Positions 11,901 to 20,686 of a DNA stretch of 64,000 nt are shown here, one piece after another. The notes below the pieces were generated by a model that saw nothing but the letters and a program-made list of their open reading frames with translations, was not told where the DNA came from and made no database searches. Position 1 is the first letter of the stretch. Every line of letters starts with the position of its first letter. A program made the translations under genes and the position numbers. This stretch comes from Pseudocercospora fijiensis CIRAD86 (lineage: Eukaryota; Ascomycota; Dothideomycetes; Mycosphaerellales; Mycosphaerellaceae), in the NCBI RefSeq assembly GCF_000340215.1, contig NW_006921532.1, forward strand, positions 10,577,764 to 10,641,763, given 5' to 3'.

Positions 11901-14900
11901 GACCATCATCGTCCGGTCTGCCTGGGCTCTTGTTGTCGCTCGATTCTCGATGAGCACGAATGTCATCTTTGGAAATGTTCTGAGCGGAAGAACGATAGAT
12001 CTGCCAGGGATCGAGCACTGCGCTGGTCCCACGGTGTGTACCATTCCACTTCCTGTCTGCGTCGATTGGGACGAGGACATCAACACATTTCAGTCGCGGC
12101 TGAGGCAACAAGATCTCAACGCGGCGCCGCATCAGCACTATGGAGTACACAACATTACCCGTGCAGCTGGAAAGTCCACTCAGGGCCATCTCTTCCAGAC
12201 CCTTCTTGTGGTGCACGCGGTCTCGGAAGGCAAGACTTTGCAATCAGACAATTCCATCTTCAAAGCTCGAACATTTGGGTCCACGTTGGACACCATCGGT
12301 GCAGATCCCTTCAACGCCCACGCCCTGCTGGTCTCATGCTGGCTTGCCCCAGACGGGCTGGTTTTGGCTGTGAGCTTTGATGAGAGCGTCTTGACGATTG
12401 CACAGGTGAATTTACTTGCACAGCACTTCGAACGCGTGCTGCGACAGCTTGTCAGCTCGAGTGCGATGAGCACTGGATCTGCGTCGGAGGTGAGTCTGGA
12501 AGATCTTCACAGCTTCTGGAGTCAGCGACCAGGTCCTCGACTCGCCAGCGACCGGAGTGGAATCCATTTCGATCGCTTCCCCCAAAGCGATGGAACGAGC
12601 AACATCCAGACACTGCCAGCCCGACAGGACTCGGCCATAGGTCTGGCGGCGAGCACATGTTCGCATACCAACCGCGTCGCTGCACCAAATGACGGACTAG
12701 ATCATCGAATGCTGGAACAAGCATCTTCAGCATGCCGTGTTTCAATGAATGATATTGAAGATATGTATCCTTGCACACCCTTGCAGGGAAGTCTCATGGC
12801 TTTGTCTGAGCGTCGAACTGGAGACTACGTGGGTCATGATAGTCTCCCCTTGGCGGCATCCGTGGATGTCGACCGTTTTCGTGCAGCTTGGGAGAAAGTG
12901 CTTCTTGCAATGCCGATCCTCCGGACTCGCATCCTTGATATTCCTGGAGTCGGCCTGACACAGATCGTCATGCGAACGCCTACGCCATGGTCTAGTTCTA
13001 CGACACAGGTCGAATTTGAACTCGAGCAGAACGAGCAGGTGATGTCTCTTGGACAGCCACTCGCAAGGTATGGCATTGTCAGGGATGGAGGCAAGCACCG
13101 GTTCTTGTTGACTACCCATCACGCGGTCTACGATGGCATGACGAATGTTCTCATTCGCGAGACGTTGGATGCCTATTATCACCAGCGGACGCCAAAGCCT
13201 ACCCTGCCATTTCGACACTTTGTGGAGAATGTCATCAGAGCTTCCCACGCAGAGTCAGAGCAAGTCTTTTGGAAGTCTCAATTTCAGGATCTCGACACTC
13301 AACATTTCCCAAGTCTCCCTTCGGCTTCTTATCAACCGCAGCCAAATACACTAGTGGCCAAATCGATCGACAAGCTTTCCTGGCGTACAGACGGCATTCT
13401 GTCTTCCACGATTGTGCGTTCGGCGTGGGCACTCGTGTGTCGTCGCTACGCAAGCTGTGACGTGGTCTTTGGAGCCATCGTCTCGGGTCGACAGGCAGCG
13501 ATAGACAACGTGGACCGCATTGGTGGACCCACGATCGCAGCTGTGCCGGTCAGGATACGAGCAGATCCGGATCTGACCGTCGAAGAATTCCTGGCCAAGG
13601 TGCAAACACAAGCCATCGAGATGATCCCTTTCGAGCAGAGTGGGATTCCACGCATAGCAAGCTGTAGCGACGAGGCTCGCGAAGCATGCAAGTTCCAGTC
13701 CATGCTGGTCATCCAGCCTCCACAGACGATGAATTTGTCGGACACCAGCCTTTTCGACCCTCCCGACTCAGGCCAACAGCAACTGCGCTCCTATGCTAGA
13801 TTCAGCAGCCATGCGTTGACGGCCGTGTGCCTCCTCCAGGACGACCGTCTTGAGGTTCAATTCATTGTCGATCCCCTGATTCTTGATGACCAGGCGACTT
13901 CGGCCTTTGCGGACCACTTCGCGCAAGCTGTCCAGGAACTGTGCCGAGCCGAGTCAACAGCAAGATTGTCTGAAATGAGAATGATCACCGATCATGAAGT
14001 GGATCAGATCTGGCAGTGGAACCAAGAGGTCAAACCATACACAGACACATTCGTGCATCAAATGATCGACCGCATTGCTCAACAGCAGCCCGACAAGGTT
14101 GCTGTTTGTGCGTGGGATGGCGAGCTTACGTACCGTCAACTGGCCCACCGGGCAACCTCCATCGCGCATGCAATACTTGGAACGGGAGTCACGGGCAATC
14201 GATTCGTGCCAATTTGTTTCGAAAAGTCCGTGTGGACCACAGCTGCATTCTTGGGGACTGTGAAGGCTGGCTGTGCCGTTGTGATGCTCGATCCTTCTCT
14301 CCCCGAGGCTCGCCTGAGAGAGATGGTCCGACAAACGGAGGCGGACCTGATTCTCTCCTCTCCTGAGAATGCTGACCTGTCGCAAAGGCTCTGCAAACAT
14401 GTGCTTGTCATTGACGCCAACGCAAGGCAGAATTACGACGAAGCACCAGCTTTTCAATCCGAGCTTCCGCCCGTGCAGCCCGACGACCTTCTCTATGTCA
14501 CCTTCACATCGGGCAGTACTGGCATCCCGAAAGGATGCCTGGCCACGCACGAGAACTGGAGCACGGCGGCCGTTCGGCAGAAAGGCTCGTATGGGATCAA
14601 CAACCGATCACGACTGTATGACTTTTGCTCGTACTCATTTGATGCCCATCACGTGGGCCTCTTCCATACGCTCTGCGCTGGCGGCACGCTCTGTGTTCCT
14701 TCGGAGAAGCAGAGAAGAGATCAATTACCGGAGAGCATTCGACAGTATCAGGCCACCGACCTCCTGATCACGCCCATAACAGCAAGCATGCTCGACCCCG
14801 CCACCATGCCAACCGTGAAACATGCCATTATCATGGGAGATAAGGTCAGCAAAGAAGAGCTGACTTCGTGGGCTGCGCAAGTCAAAGTCTGGCATGGCTA

Positions 14901-17900
14901 CGGACCTTCGGAATGCTCGGCTGCGGCCATGAGCTGGGAAGTCCCGTATCCCATGCCCGAGAACATGCAAGTTTCAATCGGCAAGGGCGCAGGGCAGGTC
15001 ACGTGGATTGTGGACCCGGCCAATTACGACCAGCTTTGTCCGATTGGAACCGTGGGGGAGCTCTTCCTCGAAGGCCCACTGGTTGGACCAGGATACCTCC
15101 AGAACGAAGAAGCCACACGAGCAGCATTTATCGATTCTCCCAAGTGGCTGTCAGAAGGGAGCAGGAGCAGCTCGGGAAGACGTGGAGTTGTCTATCGGAC
15201 AGGAGACCTGGTCAAATATGATATCGGGAGCGGCAACATCATTTTCGTCGGAAGAAAAGATTTTCAGGTCAAGCATCACGGTAAGCGGCTCGAGCTTGGC
15301 GAGGTTGAGCATCAGGTGTTGAAGTGTTTGGCGACAAGAAATGTATCGTGCCTCCTCGCCGCTGAGCTCGTAGTTCCAGACGTAACGCGGAGGCCGATTG
15401 TTGTGGTCTTCCTGCAGATGGACGGATCTGCTTGGGAAAGTTTGCGTGATCATCTGGGCGGACTCGTCCAAGAACTGGCAGATCAGCTCCCGGCTCACAT
15501 GTTGCCCGGCACCTTCGTACCTCTGCCAAATATGCCATTGAGTGCCGCTGGCAAGATCAATCGGACGAAGCTGCGGGAAATCGGCAAAGGACTTGGTGTG
15601 AACGAGCTGGTGTTGCCAGCCTCTCGGTCATTGATCGAGCCTCCAGCAACGGATGGTGAGCGTAGGCTCCAGCAAATGTGGGCTCAGACTCTTCACATTT
15701 CCGGCGATCTTATCGGCCGCAATAGCAACTTCTTCCGAGTCAGTGGCGATTCGATCATGGCCATGCAGCTCATGGCACGAGCCCGTCGACAAGGCATCTC
15801 ACTCCCAGTGTCCGAGATCTTGGCCAACCCAGTCCTGGAGGATATGGCGCAAGTCATGTCGAGCGATGATGTGACACCTGATCAGCAAGCAGTCCAACCT
15901 TTCTCCCTCCTGAGACATCCGGGAAGGGCGGATGTTCTTCGAAATGAGGTTGCTCAACAGTGTGGAGTGGACGTGGAAGCCGTTGAAGACTGTTACCCCT
16001 GCACAGCGGTCCAGAAATCACTGCTTGCCGTGACCTCGATGAGGCCGGGGGACTATGTTGCTCGTATCCCGATCGAGGTCGCTCACGATGTTGACGTGGC
16101 GCGACTTCGAGAGGCCTGGTTTGACGTGGTTGCTGATTTCGCTCCGGTCCTGTGCAACCGCGTGCTAGCTGTCGACGGGGAAGGATTCGTGCAGGCACAG
16201 CTTCGAGCGCCTCTCGACTGGAGTGAGTATGCAAACCTGGAAGCCTTCCACCAAGCCGAGGCCAGCTACACTATGGGACTCGGCACAGCATTGACAAGGC
16301 TTGCTCTCGTCGACGCCGATCCTTCTGGCAAACGACTCTGTGTCCTCACACAGCACCACGCGATCTATGATGCCGTGTCCCTCTCGCTGCTTCTTAGAGC
16401 CGTGTGCAACACCTACCAAGGCCACACCGCACAGCTTCGACCGTCCCCCTTCCAAAACTTCATGCAATACACTCTTGCTATCAGCCACGAGAAATCCAAA
16501 GCATTCTGGAGACACCACTTTGCACAATGTGCAGCAACAGCGTATCCCGCACTTCCCAGAGATCAGTATCAACCCCAGGCCGACAGCACAATCGTTCATG
16601 ACATGGCCGCCGTATCCTGGCCCGAGCTCGATGTCACTCCTGCGATAGTCATTCGTGCAGCTTGGGCAATCCTTTCAGCGCGATATACCGACTCGAACGA
16701 TGTAGTCTTTGGCGTTCTTAGTACGGGCCGTCAAGCGCCTGTTGACGGTATCGAAGACATGATTGCGCCTCTGATAGCCGCCGTGCCTGTACGCACGCGG
16801 ATGGCGTCCGATATGCCCGTCCATCAACTGTTGGCTGAGATGCAGAAGCTATCCCTCGAGATGATTCCATTCGAGCAGACCAGCATGACTGATATACAGG
16901 CCTCGAGCGAAGACGCTGCCGCTGGAGCCAGGTTCAATACTCTCTTGATTGTCCAGCATTCCGGGCAAGCAGCGGCACCGACCTTTGGAAGCGGACCATT
17001 CGTTCGTCTGGCGCACTCTCTGGATGATGGTAGCCTAGATCACTTCAATCCGCACGCAGTAATGCTCATGTTCCAATTCCAGGACGGCGGAAAGCTGCGA
17101 ATGGAGATGAGCTACGACTCAAATGTCATCAGCACGCCTCAAGCCAAACTCCTCGTCACTCATTTTGAGCAAGGTCTCCGGCAGATTTGTGCGTGTACAG
17201 ATGGCGAAACGGTTCAGGACATCAGTCTGCTGAGTGATGCGGACCTCGAATGTCTCTGCAAGTGGAATGCCACGCTCCCTGCACCGACGTGCTCCTGCGT
17301 CCACGAGCTCTTCGATGCCACTGCAAAGCAGTATCCGGACACTCAGGCGCTGTGCGCTTGGGATGGCGAGCTCACATACCTGGAGCTCAACGATCTATCA
17401 CACAGCCTGTCTCGGCAGCTCGTCGCGCGTGGTGTGAAGCCTGGCGATGTCATCCCACTGTGCTTCGAGAAGTCCATGTGGATGCCAGTGGCTGCTCTTG
17501 GAGCCATGCGAGCCGGTGCAGCGTGCGTCTCTGTTGACTGTACACAGCCGGAAGGGCGCCTGAAGACTATCCTAGGCAAGATTCAACCAAAGTATATTCT
17601 CACATCCTCAGCGAACAAGGGCTGGGCAAGCCGACTGTACGCTGCCGAAGTAGTCTTGGTGGATCGAGACCACATTGTAGATCAGAATACCACCACTGTT
17701 GAGCTTCCGAAAGTTGCCCCAGAGGACCTCTTGTACGTTGTGTTCACATCTGGGTCAACGGGCGAACCAAAGGGTGTTACCACGACTCACCAGAACTTCT
17801 CTTCCGCTTTCACACATCAGAGGGACCCCCTGAAGGTCTATCACGGAACCCGAGTCTTCGACTTTGTCTCCTACAGCTTCGATGTGTCCTGGTCGAATAC

Positions 17901-20475
17901 GTTGAACACGCTCCTTTGCGGCGCAACTTTGTGCATTCCTTCCGAGCTCGAGCGCAAGAACGATATCCCTGGCGCGTTCAATCGCATGAGAGCGGACTAT
18001 TCATTCTTCACGCCATCAGTTGCTCGCTCACTCAACCCTCTCACGCTGCCTGGGCTCAGAACGCTCGCCATGGGCGGCGAACCAATCCCCGCTGCAGAGA
18101 TGGCCCGCTGGAGACAAGTCAACACCTTCATTGGCATCTACGGACCGGCTGAATGTGCGCAAGCGCTGACCATAACAGAGTTGACGAGCGAGAGCCCACC
18201 GGCGTACGTCGGAAGATCTTTCGGAGCCAGGACTTGGCTGGTGGAGCCTGGTCGAGTGGACCGCCTGGCTCCCATAGGGACTCCGGGAGAACTCGTGCTC
18301 GATGGACCGGCCGTGGCGACGGGCTATTGGGCCGATCAGGAGATGACAAAAGCTGCATTCCTCCCAAGCCCAGCCTGGCTTTCCCCATTTTCAGACCCCG
18401 AAGGCTACGTGTACAAGACCGGCGATCTGTTACGCTACAACGAGGACGGCTCCTTGACTTTCCTCGGCCGAAAAGACCAGATGGTGAAGCTTCGCGGTCA
18501 GCGAATCGAACTGAGCGAAGTCGAGTATAATTTGCTCAAGGCGCTTCGCAAGCATACAACGCTATGTGACTCCGTCGCCGTGGAAGTCATTACGCCGGCA
18601 AATAGTCCAGCCCCGATTCTGGCGGCCTTCCTGGCATTGAAGCACGATCTCGCTTCTCATGAGAGGCTGGATCGAACCTTCCGCCTCTCGCGAGCGTTGG
18701 AAGAAGTAGAAGACGACATTCGAGAAGTTCTGCCGCAGTACATGATCCCTGGAGCATACATCACTCTCGACGAGATGCCCATGACGACAACCAACAAGAT
18801 CGACCGACGCGCCCTTCGCAGCATAGGCGGCCAGAGGAAGCTGGAAGATCTCGCGAGCATGCAATTGCAGAGCAAGGCAGCGCAGAAAGGCCCGAGCACT
18901 GATATGGAAAAGAGAATCCAGCAGCTTTGGTCCCAGATCCTTGGCATCGAACCGTCCAGCATCAAGTCCCAAAGCAGTTTCTTGAGGATTGGAGGCGATT
19001 CCATCTCGGCCATGCGTCTTGTGGCTGCAGCAAGACAGGCTGGCGTCTCCTTTACCGTAGCCGACATCTTTCGGAACCCAAGGCTGTCACAGTTGGCCGA
19101 GGTGGCGAAAGAGATCACAATGCCAGCTGAAGTGCCCAAGCTGGAGCCACGGAAGCCCTTCTCTCTGCTCCCCGAGACAGCGGCCGACCACATGAGCTTC
19201 CTCTACGATACTGTAGAACCACTTCTCGGCGACGGCGCCGAGGCAGATGACATCCAAGACGTCCTACCCACGACCGACTTCCAAGAGCTCGCTGTTCGTG
19301 AGAATTTGCAGAATCCACCTGGTCGTCTGCCGCACTTCATCCTCGATTTACCCAAAGATGTGGATGTCGTACGTCTGAGAAGAGCGTGTAAACGAGTCGG
19401 CGAACACTTTGAGATCTTGCGCACCGTCTTCATAGAGCTCGATAATCGATTGTGGCAAGTCCAGCTCGGCCACCTGAAGCTTCGCTTCGATGTTGTCAAA
19501 GCCGTAGACGGAGACGTTGACAATGCTGTCAAAGCAGCGTGCGAGCAAGACCTCAAGCGACGTCGAAAATTGGGAGAATCGTCACTGGCATTCACGGCCA
19601 TTACCCCCGAGCAAGGACAAGGACAAGGGAAACTCGTTTTCCGCCTTTCTCACGCGCAATTCGACGATTACAGTCTTGCCGCCATGTTCACAGCGCTCAC
19701 AGCATTCTACCTCGGCGAAAGCGTCCCCTCGCCTCAGATGGGATTCGGAGACTTGCTCACATATCATCAGCAAAGGAAAGAAGCCAGCCTCCGTCACTGG
19801 AGCGCAAGACTACAAGACTGTCCGCCTCCCGAATGTACGAGCGGTCGTCCTCTCACCACCGAAGACCGCTTGTCCTTCCAGCAAAGTATCCCGCTGCTCC
19901 GAGCAGAGCATTGCAAAGGTATCCCACTCGCAACAATCTTCCATGCCGCGTGCTCTCTCGCCATCGCTAAGCACTGTGGACGAGACGAAGTGGTATTGGG
20001 TCGCTTGGTCACCGGACGTGCTATGCTTCCCGTCGAACTTCAGGAAGTAGTAGGCCCTTGTTTAGTCGAGCAACCGATTCGCTACAAAGCACAATCAGGG
20101 GATGATGATGTTTTCGCTGTAGCTCGAGTCCTGCAACAACAATTCATCGAAGACTCCAGCTACGAGGCGGTCGGGATGCTGGAAATCCTTCGCCACGCTA
20201 CCACCGCATGGCCGACCGAATGTTGTGATTTCGGGTGGCGCACGGCTTTCCAGCAAGAAGATGGGTCCGAGGTCTCGTTCTTAGGGCAAGAGAAGGCGGG
20301 AATGACGGCTTTTGAGAGACCGCATCTGCCACGGCTTCGACCTGAGATCTATGCTGCGCCGAAGAATGGGAGGCTGGAGTTGGCGTTTGAAGGGAATAGG
20401 GGACTGCAGGAGGAGGAGGATGTGCGGGAATTGATGAATCGGATCGCGGATCTCTTGGCGGCTTGTGCTAAGTAG
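5944..20475 (+). CDS. Nonribosomal peptide synthetase, four adenylation domains (A-T-C-A-T-C-C-A-T-C-A-T-C)
   Basis: This uninterrupted 4843-residue frame encodes a modular NRPS with no leading C domain, so module 1 is probably the loader. A1 (about 36-540, FTSGSTGSPKG) is followed by T1 (Ser614, LGGDS) and C1 (HHAIFDG, His812-His813). A2 (about 1110-1640) has a divergent phosphate loop, FTSGTTSISKG, followed by T2 (Ser1701) and C2 (HHSIYDG, His1893-His1894). C3 (HHAVYDG, His2392-His2393) follows C2 directly, with no A or T between. A3 (about 2682-3210) is followed by T3 (RVSGDS, Ser3270) and C4 (HHAIYDA). A4 (about 3763-4290) is followed by T4 (Ser4353) and a terminal C5 (SHAQFDD). A terminal C domain is the usual fungal release or cyclisation domain. 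Specificity residues aligned by eye are DVSNLSTFKK (A1), DVVCVAWVAK (A2), DAVLIMGAAK (A3) and DVSFAGIQAK (A4); substrates are not assigned. No epimerase, methylase or thioesterase is seen. An alternative start lies three codons in (5953). Confidence 0.96.
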   Translation: MRQMESQDNSAVHGAAKESMAMSQPDSMLATNEDLDKIWEWNASRPRSADGCVHDLVAALAQERPDALAIDAWDGRLTYSQLDALTGRLAYVLSLHGVVEGSTVAIYLKKSRWTPVAMLGVIKAGAAAVVLDANQPLARLDSILEQTDPSLILTLPAPKYDVPGSGRYRSIELNDALLSSATSEQLHRAVPSSQIVYISFTSGSTGSPKGACMSHANVRSAVLHQGSSLGFNEDSRVLDFVPYSFDVAWSNFLHTICSGGCLCIATEGEMLQDLASVIASYRCSLINITPTVLRTLDPGPSTLQTILLSGEPPYQENILQWASRVRLLNTYGPTECTFKTAFSVLHPNVERPTVGTGLGTCTWLVDPSDHSQLVSLNATGELMIEGPLVGQGYLANPEATAAAFIENPPWLIRGHGAHRGRTGKVYKTGDLFKYRSDGQLVFVGRKDTAQIKIRGQRVEVLCDVEHNVRKLLTPDVASLVDAVYPKENDSPFLTVFIETLGHEKNVLEAKLVDVSRRLIDVLPDFMLPTIYYPIHQIPLGPTGKADRRSLRELACSLTFSQLLEAQAKILTPAVHTEPKNDIEIKLREIWASLLALPPPSISTSDNFLRLGGDSVKAIRMISLARRQHLEISISDIFGAATLRDLARRTQPTTTTIDPSLYQPFSLLDPQIDQTIVRQSVATLLCIDAEGVEDILPCTPMQAGMMAMTSIHAGDYVLTESYRLPPNTDLDALETAWFDVLESASLLRTRIMALHDGGELMQVVLCAKHCFESSFKTPPRDQLTSSWKPGTPLFRVAISHDRDDHHSLDLQMHHAIFDGWSRSLIFQAVEKAYNRSQEPPRLAPFPPFVDHVLRQIDRPETATFWTEQLKNLDVAPFPPLSKTGGHKEGLRLEFTDISWPRAGITASTVIRTALALLLSKYTNSDDVVFGATVSGRQAAVPDIDCIAGPTIATVPVRVTVSWEENLQELQRQIQDQMISMHNYEQFGLRNIYQAAGLSDVGDSSLFQLLLVVQHEADLSFEASSPGLFSERAESSTSWSADNLNPFNAHGMMIVCTPSNSGVTLEISFDTESIGFPECERFAKQLEHLIRLVCSPAPQRLKLNDLVLASQSDVQQILLWNETTLPSVHESVVGIVQAQVSSNPDAPAVESPHLRLTYADLWRLSSKATKSLLEYSIQGRRIPLSFEKSPWMVIAMLAVLRAGGIAVPLASPTSTEQAVHVVKTCESALAITSRHLVDCCPFSDMCTLLVIENLVEAKDDSDLTVQHESPALANGAVIIFTSGTTSISKGTLWSHRALSNNIRAAMGCFGLSKSSRVFQFAAYDFDVSTVESLAVLSAGGCLFVPEQRDIWDRLSVAIAEAKANWICLTPSVADTLDPKQIPCLQTFVFAGEKLKHVDTQPWIENGTAVLNWYGPAEASVATSCSLKDSEWPAGLIGRSKYARTWILDIRDPTKLAPIGTVGELCIDGDIVADGYVSSETEATQHIAFTPPPAVEHVAIPTLTQRCTTFRTGDHVKYDATGNLVFIGRGKDSWTKVHGRRVQLHEIDEAAQAFFAGRFITIVTDVIKLADVEKECLVLFLCRSADISSKCTLALDRDYDHEQLSRLRRHLAQQLPAYMVPTYLIPVNELPLGKTGKVDRRALCQFGSHLSRTELVALVQSHETKEQAFTQKEDALRHLWAAVLGITLDQISLDSHFFRLGGDSIAAMRLVSLARGRGLHINTASVFQSPLLVEMASTMTAGVNDSAEQIKPFSLLSSEVNVEEVTSAAARLCSIPAADIVDMYPCTPLQQGLLALTARNPGQYISRSVLSLQLGIERSRLKDAWLATVAHLPVLRTRFVDLPGLNLVQVITKDLLLQRGDDIEEYVRQDEQKPMFLGDALCRAALVQDSFVLTIHHSIYDGAFLSMLLSEVEARYISSADIVTTPYQAFVKHISQLPVDKSREFWTRELGKAEFHLFPHLPTASYVPQATRELKRPITLQWPRDVNTPTIIVRSAWALVVARFSMSTNVIFGNVLSGRTIDLPGIEHCAGPTVCTIPLPVCVDWDEDINTFQSRLRQQDLNAAPHQHYGVHNITRAAGKSTQGHLFQTLLVVHAVSEGKTLQSDNSIFKARTFGSTLDTIGADPFNAHALLVSCWLAPDGLVLAVSFDESVLTIAQVNLLAQHFERVLRQLVSSSAMSTGSASEVSLEDLHSFWSQRPGPRLASDRSGIHFDRFPQSDGTSNIQTLPARQDSAIGLAASTCSHTNRVAAPNDGLDHRMLEQASSACRVSMNDIEDMYPCTPLQGSLMALSERRTGDYVGHDSLPLAASVDVDRFRAAWEKVLLAMPILRTRILDIPGVGLTQIVMRTPTPWSSSTTQVEFELEQNEQVMSLGQPLARYGIVRDGGKHRFLLTTHHAVYDGMTNVLIRETLDAYYHQRTPKPTLPFRHFVENVIRASHAESEQVFWKSQFQDLDTQHFPSLPSASYQPQPNTLVAKSIDKLSWRTDGILSSTIVRSAWALVCRRYASCDVVFGAIVSGRQAAIDNVDRIGGPTIAAVPVRIRADPDLTVEEFLAKVQTQAIEMIPFEQSGIPRIASCSDEAREACKFQSMLVIQPPQTMNLSDTSLFDPPDSGQQQLRSYARFSSHALTAVCLLQDDRLEVQFIVDPLILDDQATSAFADHFAQAVQELCRAESTARLSEMRMITDHEVDQIWQWNQEVKPYTDTFVHQMIDRIAQQQPDKVAVCAWDGELTYRQLAHRATSIAHAILGTGVTGNRFVPICFEKSVWTTAAFLGTVKAGCAVVMLDPSLPEARLREMVRQTEADLILSSPENADLSQRLCKHVLVIDANARQNYDEAPAFQSELPPVQPDDLLYVTFTSGSTGIPKGCLATHENWSTAAVRQKGSYGINNRSRLYDFCSYSFDAHHVGLFHTLCAGGTLCVPSEKQRRDQLPESIRQYQATDLLITPITASMLDPATMPTVKHAIIMGDKVSKEELTSWAAQVKVWHGYGPSECSAAAMSWEVPYPMPENMQVSIGKGAGQVTWIVDPANYDQLCPIGTVGELFLEGPLVGPGYLQNEEATRAAFIDSPKWLSEGSRSSSGRRGVVYRTGDLVKYDIGSGNIIFVGRKDFQVKHHGKRLELGEVEHQVLKCLATRNVSCLLAAELVVPDVTRRPIVVVFLQMDGSAWESLRDHLGGLVQELADQLPAHMLPGTFVPLPNMPLSAAGKINRTKLREIGKGLGVNELVLPASRSLIEPPATDGERRLQQMWAQTLHISGDLIGRNSNFFRVSGDSIMAMQLMARARRQGISLPVSEILANPVLEDMAQVMSSDDVTPDQQAVQPFSLLRHPGRADVLRNEVAQQCGVDVEAVEDCYPCTAVQKSLLAVTSMRPGDYVARIPIEVAHDVDVARLREAWFDVVADFAPVLCNRVLAVDGEGFVQAQLRAPLDWSEYANLEAFHQAEASYTMGLGTALTRLALVDADPSGKRLCVLTQHHAIYDAVSLSLLLRAVCNTYQGHTAQLRPSPFQNFMQYTLAISHEKSKAFWRHHFAQCAATAYPALPRDQYQPQADSTIVHDMAAVSWPELDVTPAIVIRAAWAILSARYTDSNDVVFGVLSTGRQAPVDGIEDMIAPLIAAVPVRTRMASDMPVHQLLAEMQKLSLEMIPFEQTSMTDIQASSEDAAAGARFNTLLIVQHSGQAAAPTFGSGPFVRLAHSLDDGSLDHFNPHAVMLMFQFQDGGKLRMEMSYDSNVISTPQAKLLVTHFEQGLRQICACTDGETVQDISLLSDADLECLCKWNATLPAPTCSCVHELFDATAKQYPDTQALCAWDGELTYLELNDLSHSLSRQLVARGVKPGDVIPLCFEKSMWMPVAALGAMRAGAACVSVDCTQPEGRLKTILGKIQPKYILTSSANKGWASRLYAAEVVLVDRDHIVDQNTTTVELPKVAPEDLLYVVFTSGSTGEPKGVTTTHQNFSSAFTHQRDPLKVYHGTRVFDFVSYSFDVSWSNTLNTLLCGATLCIPSELERKNDIPGAFNRMRADYSFFTPSVARSLNPLTLPGLRTLAMGGEPIPAAEMARWRQVNTFIGIYGPAECAQALTITELTSESPPAYVGRSFGARTWLVEPGRVDRLAPIGTPGELVLDGPAVATGYWADQEMTKAAFLPSPAWLSPFSDPEGYVYKTGDLLRYNEDGSLTFLGRKDQMVKLRGQRIELSEVEYNLLKALRKHTTLCDSVAVEVITPANSPAPILAAFLALKHDLASHERLDRTFRLSRALEEVEDDIREVLPQYMIPGAYITLDEMPMTTTNKIDRRALRSIGGQRKLEDLASMQLQSKAAQKGPSTDMEKRIQQLWSQILGIEPSSIKSQSSFLRIGGDSISAMRLVAAARQAGVSFTVADIFRNPRLSQLAEVAKEITMPAEVPKLEPRKPFSLLPETAADHMSFLYDTVEPLLGDGAEADDIQDVLPTTDFQELAVRENLQNPPGRLPHFILDLPKDVDVVRLRRACKRVGEHFEILRTVFIELDNRLWQVQLGHLKLRFDVVKAVDGDVDNAVKAACEQDLKRRRKLGESSLAFTAITPEQGQGQGKLVFRLSHAQFDDYSLAAMFTALTAFYLGESVPSPQMGFGDLLTYHQQRKEASLRHWSARLQDCPPPECTSGRPLTTEDRLSFQQSIPLLRAEHCKGIPLATIFHAACSLAIAKHCGRDEVVLGRLVTGRAMLPVELQEVVGPCLVEQPIRYKAQSGDDDVFAVARVLQQQFIEDSSYEAVGMLEILRHATTAWPTECCDFGWRTAFQQEDGSEVSFLGQEKAGMTAFERPHLPRLRPEIYAAPKNGRLELAFEGNRGLQEEEDVRELMNRIADLLAACAK

Positions 20476-20686
20476 CTGTCGTGGGTGGTGACGGTCCTCC
20501 CGTATCTGTAATCGTTTTCAAGGGAGACAGGTGCTGTGGATCAATTCTCTCGCAACAGGTTCCCGAGTAGATAGTCAGATGAGCATGATGGGAGCATCCA
20601 GTATTCTCAAGCGGTCGCTTTCTACCATGTCTATCTATCAAACCCGGTTGCCAAACATTGCAACACCGATCTATAATCCCACACTT

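Noticed and set aside
5944..20475. Siderophore (SidC/NPS2-type) synthetase
   Set aside because: The architecture ends A-T-C with a C-C tandem in the middle, not the A-T-C repeats ending in T-C-T-C that mark ferricrocin-type synthetases. No nearby siderophore gene was seen.
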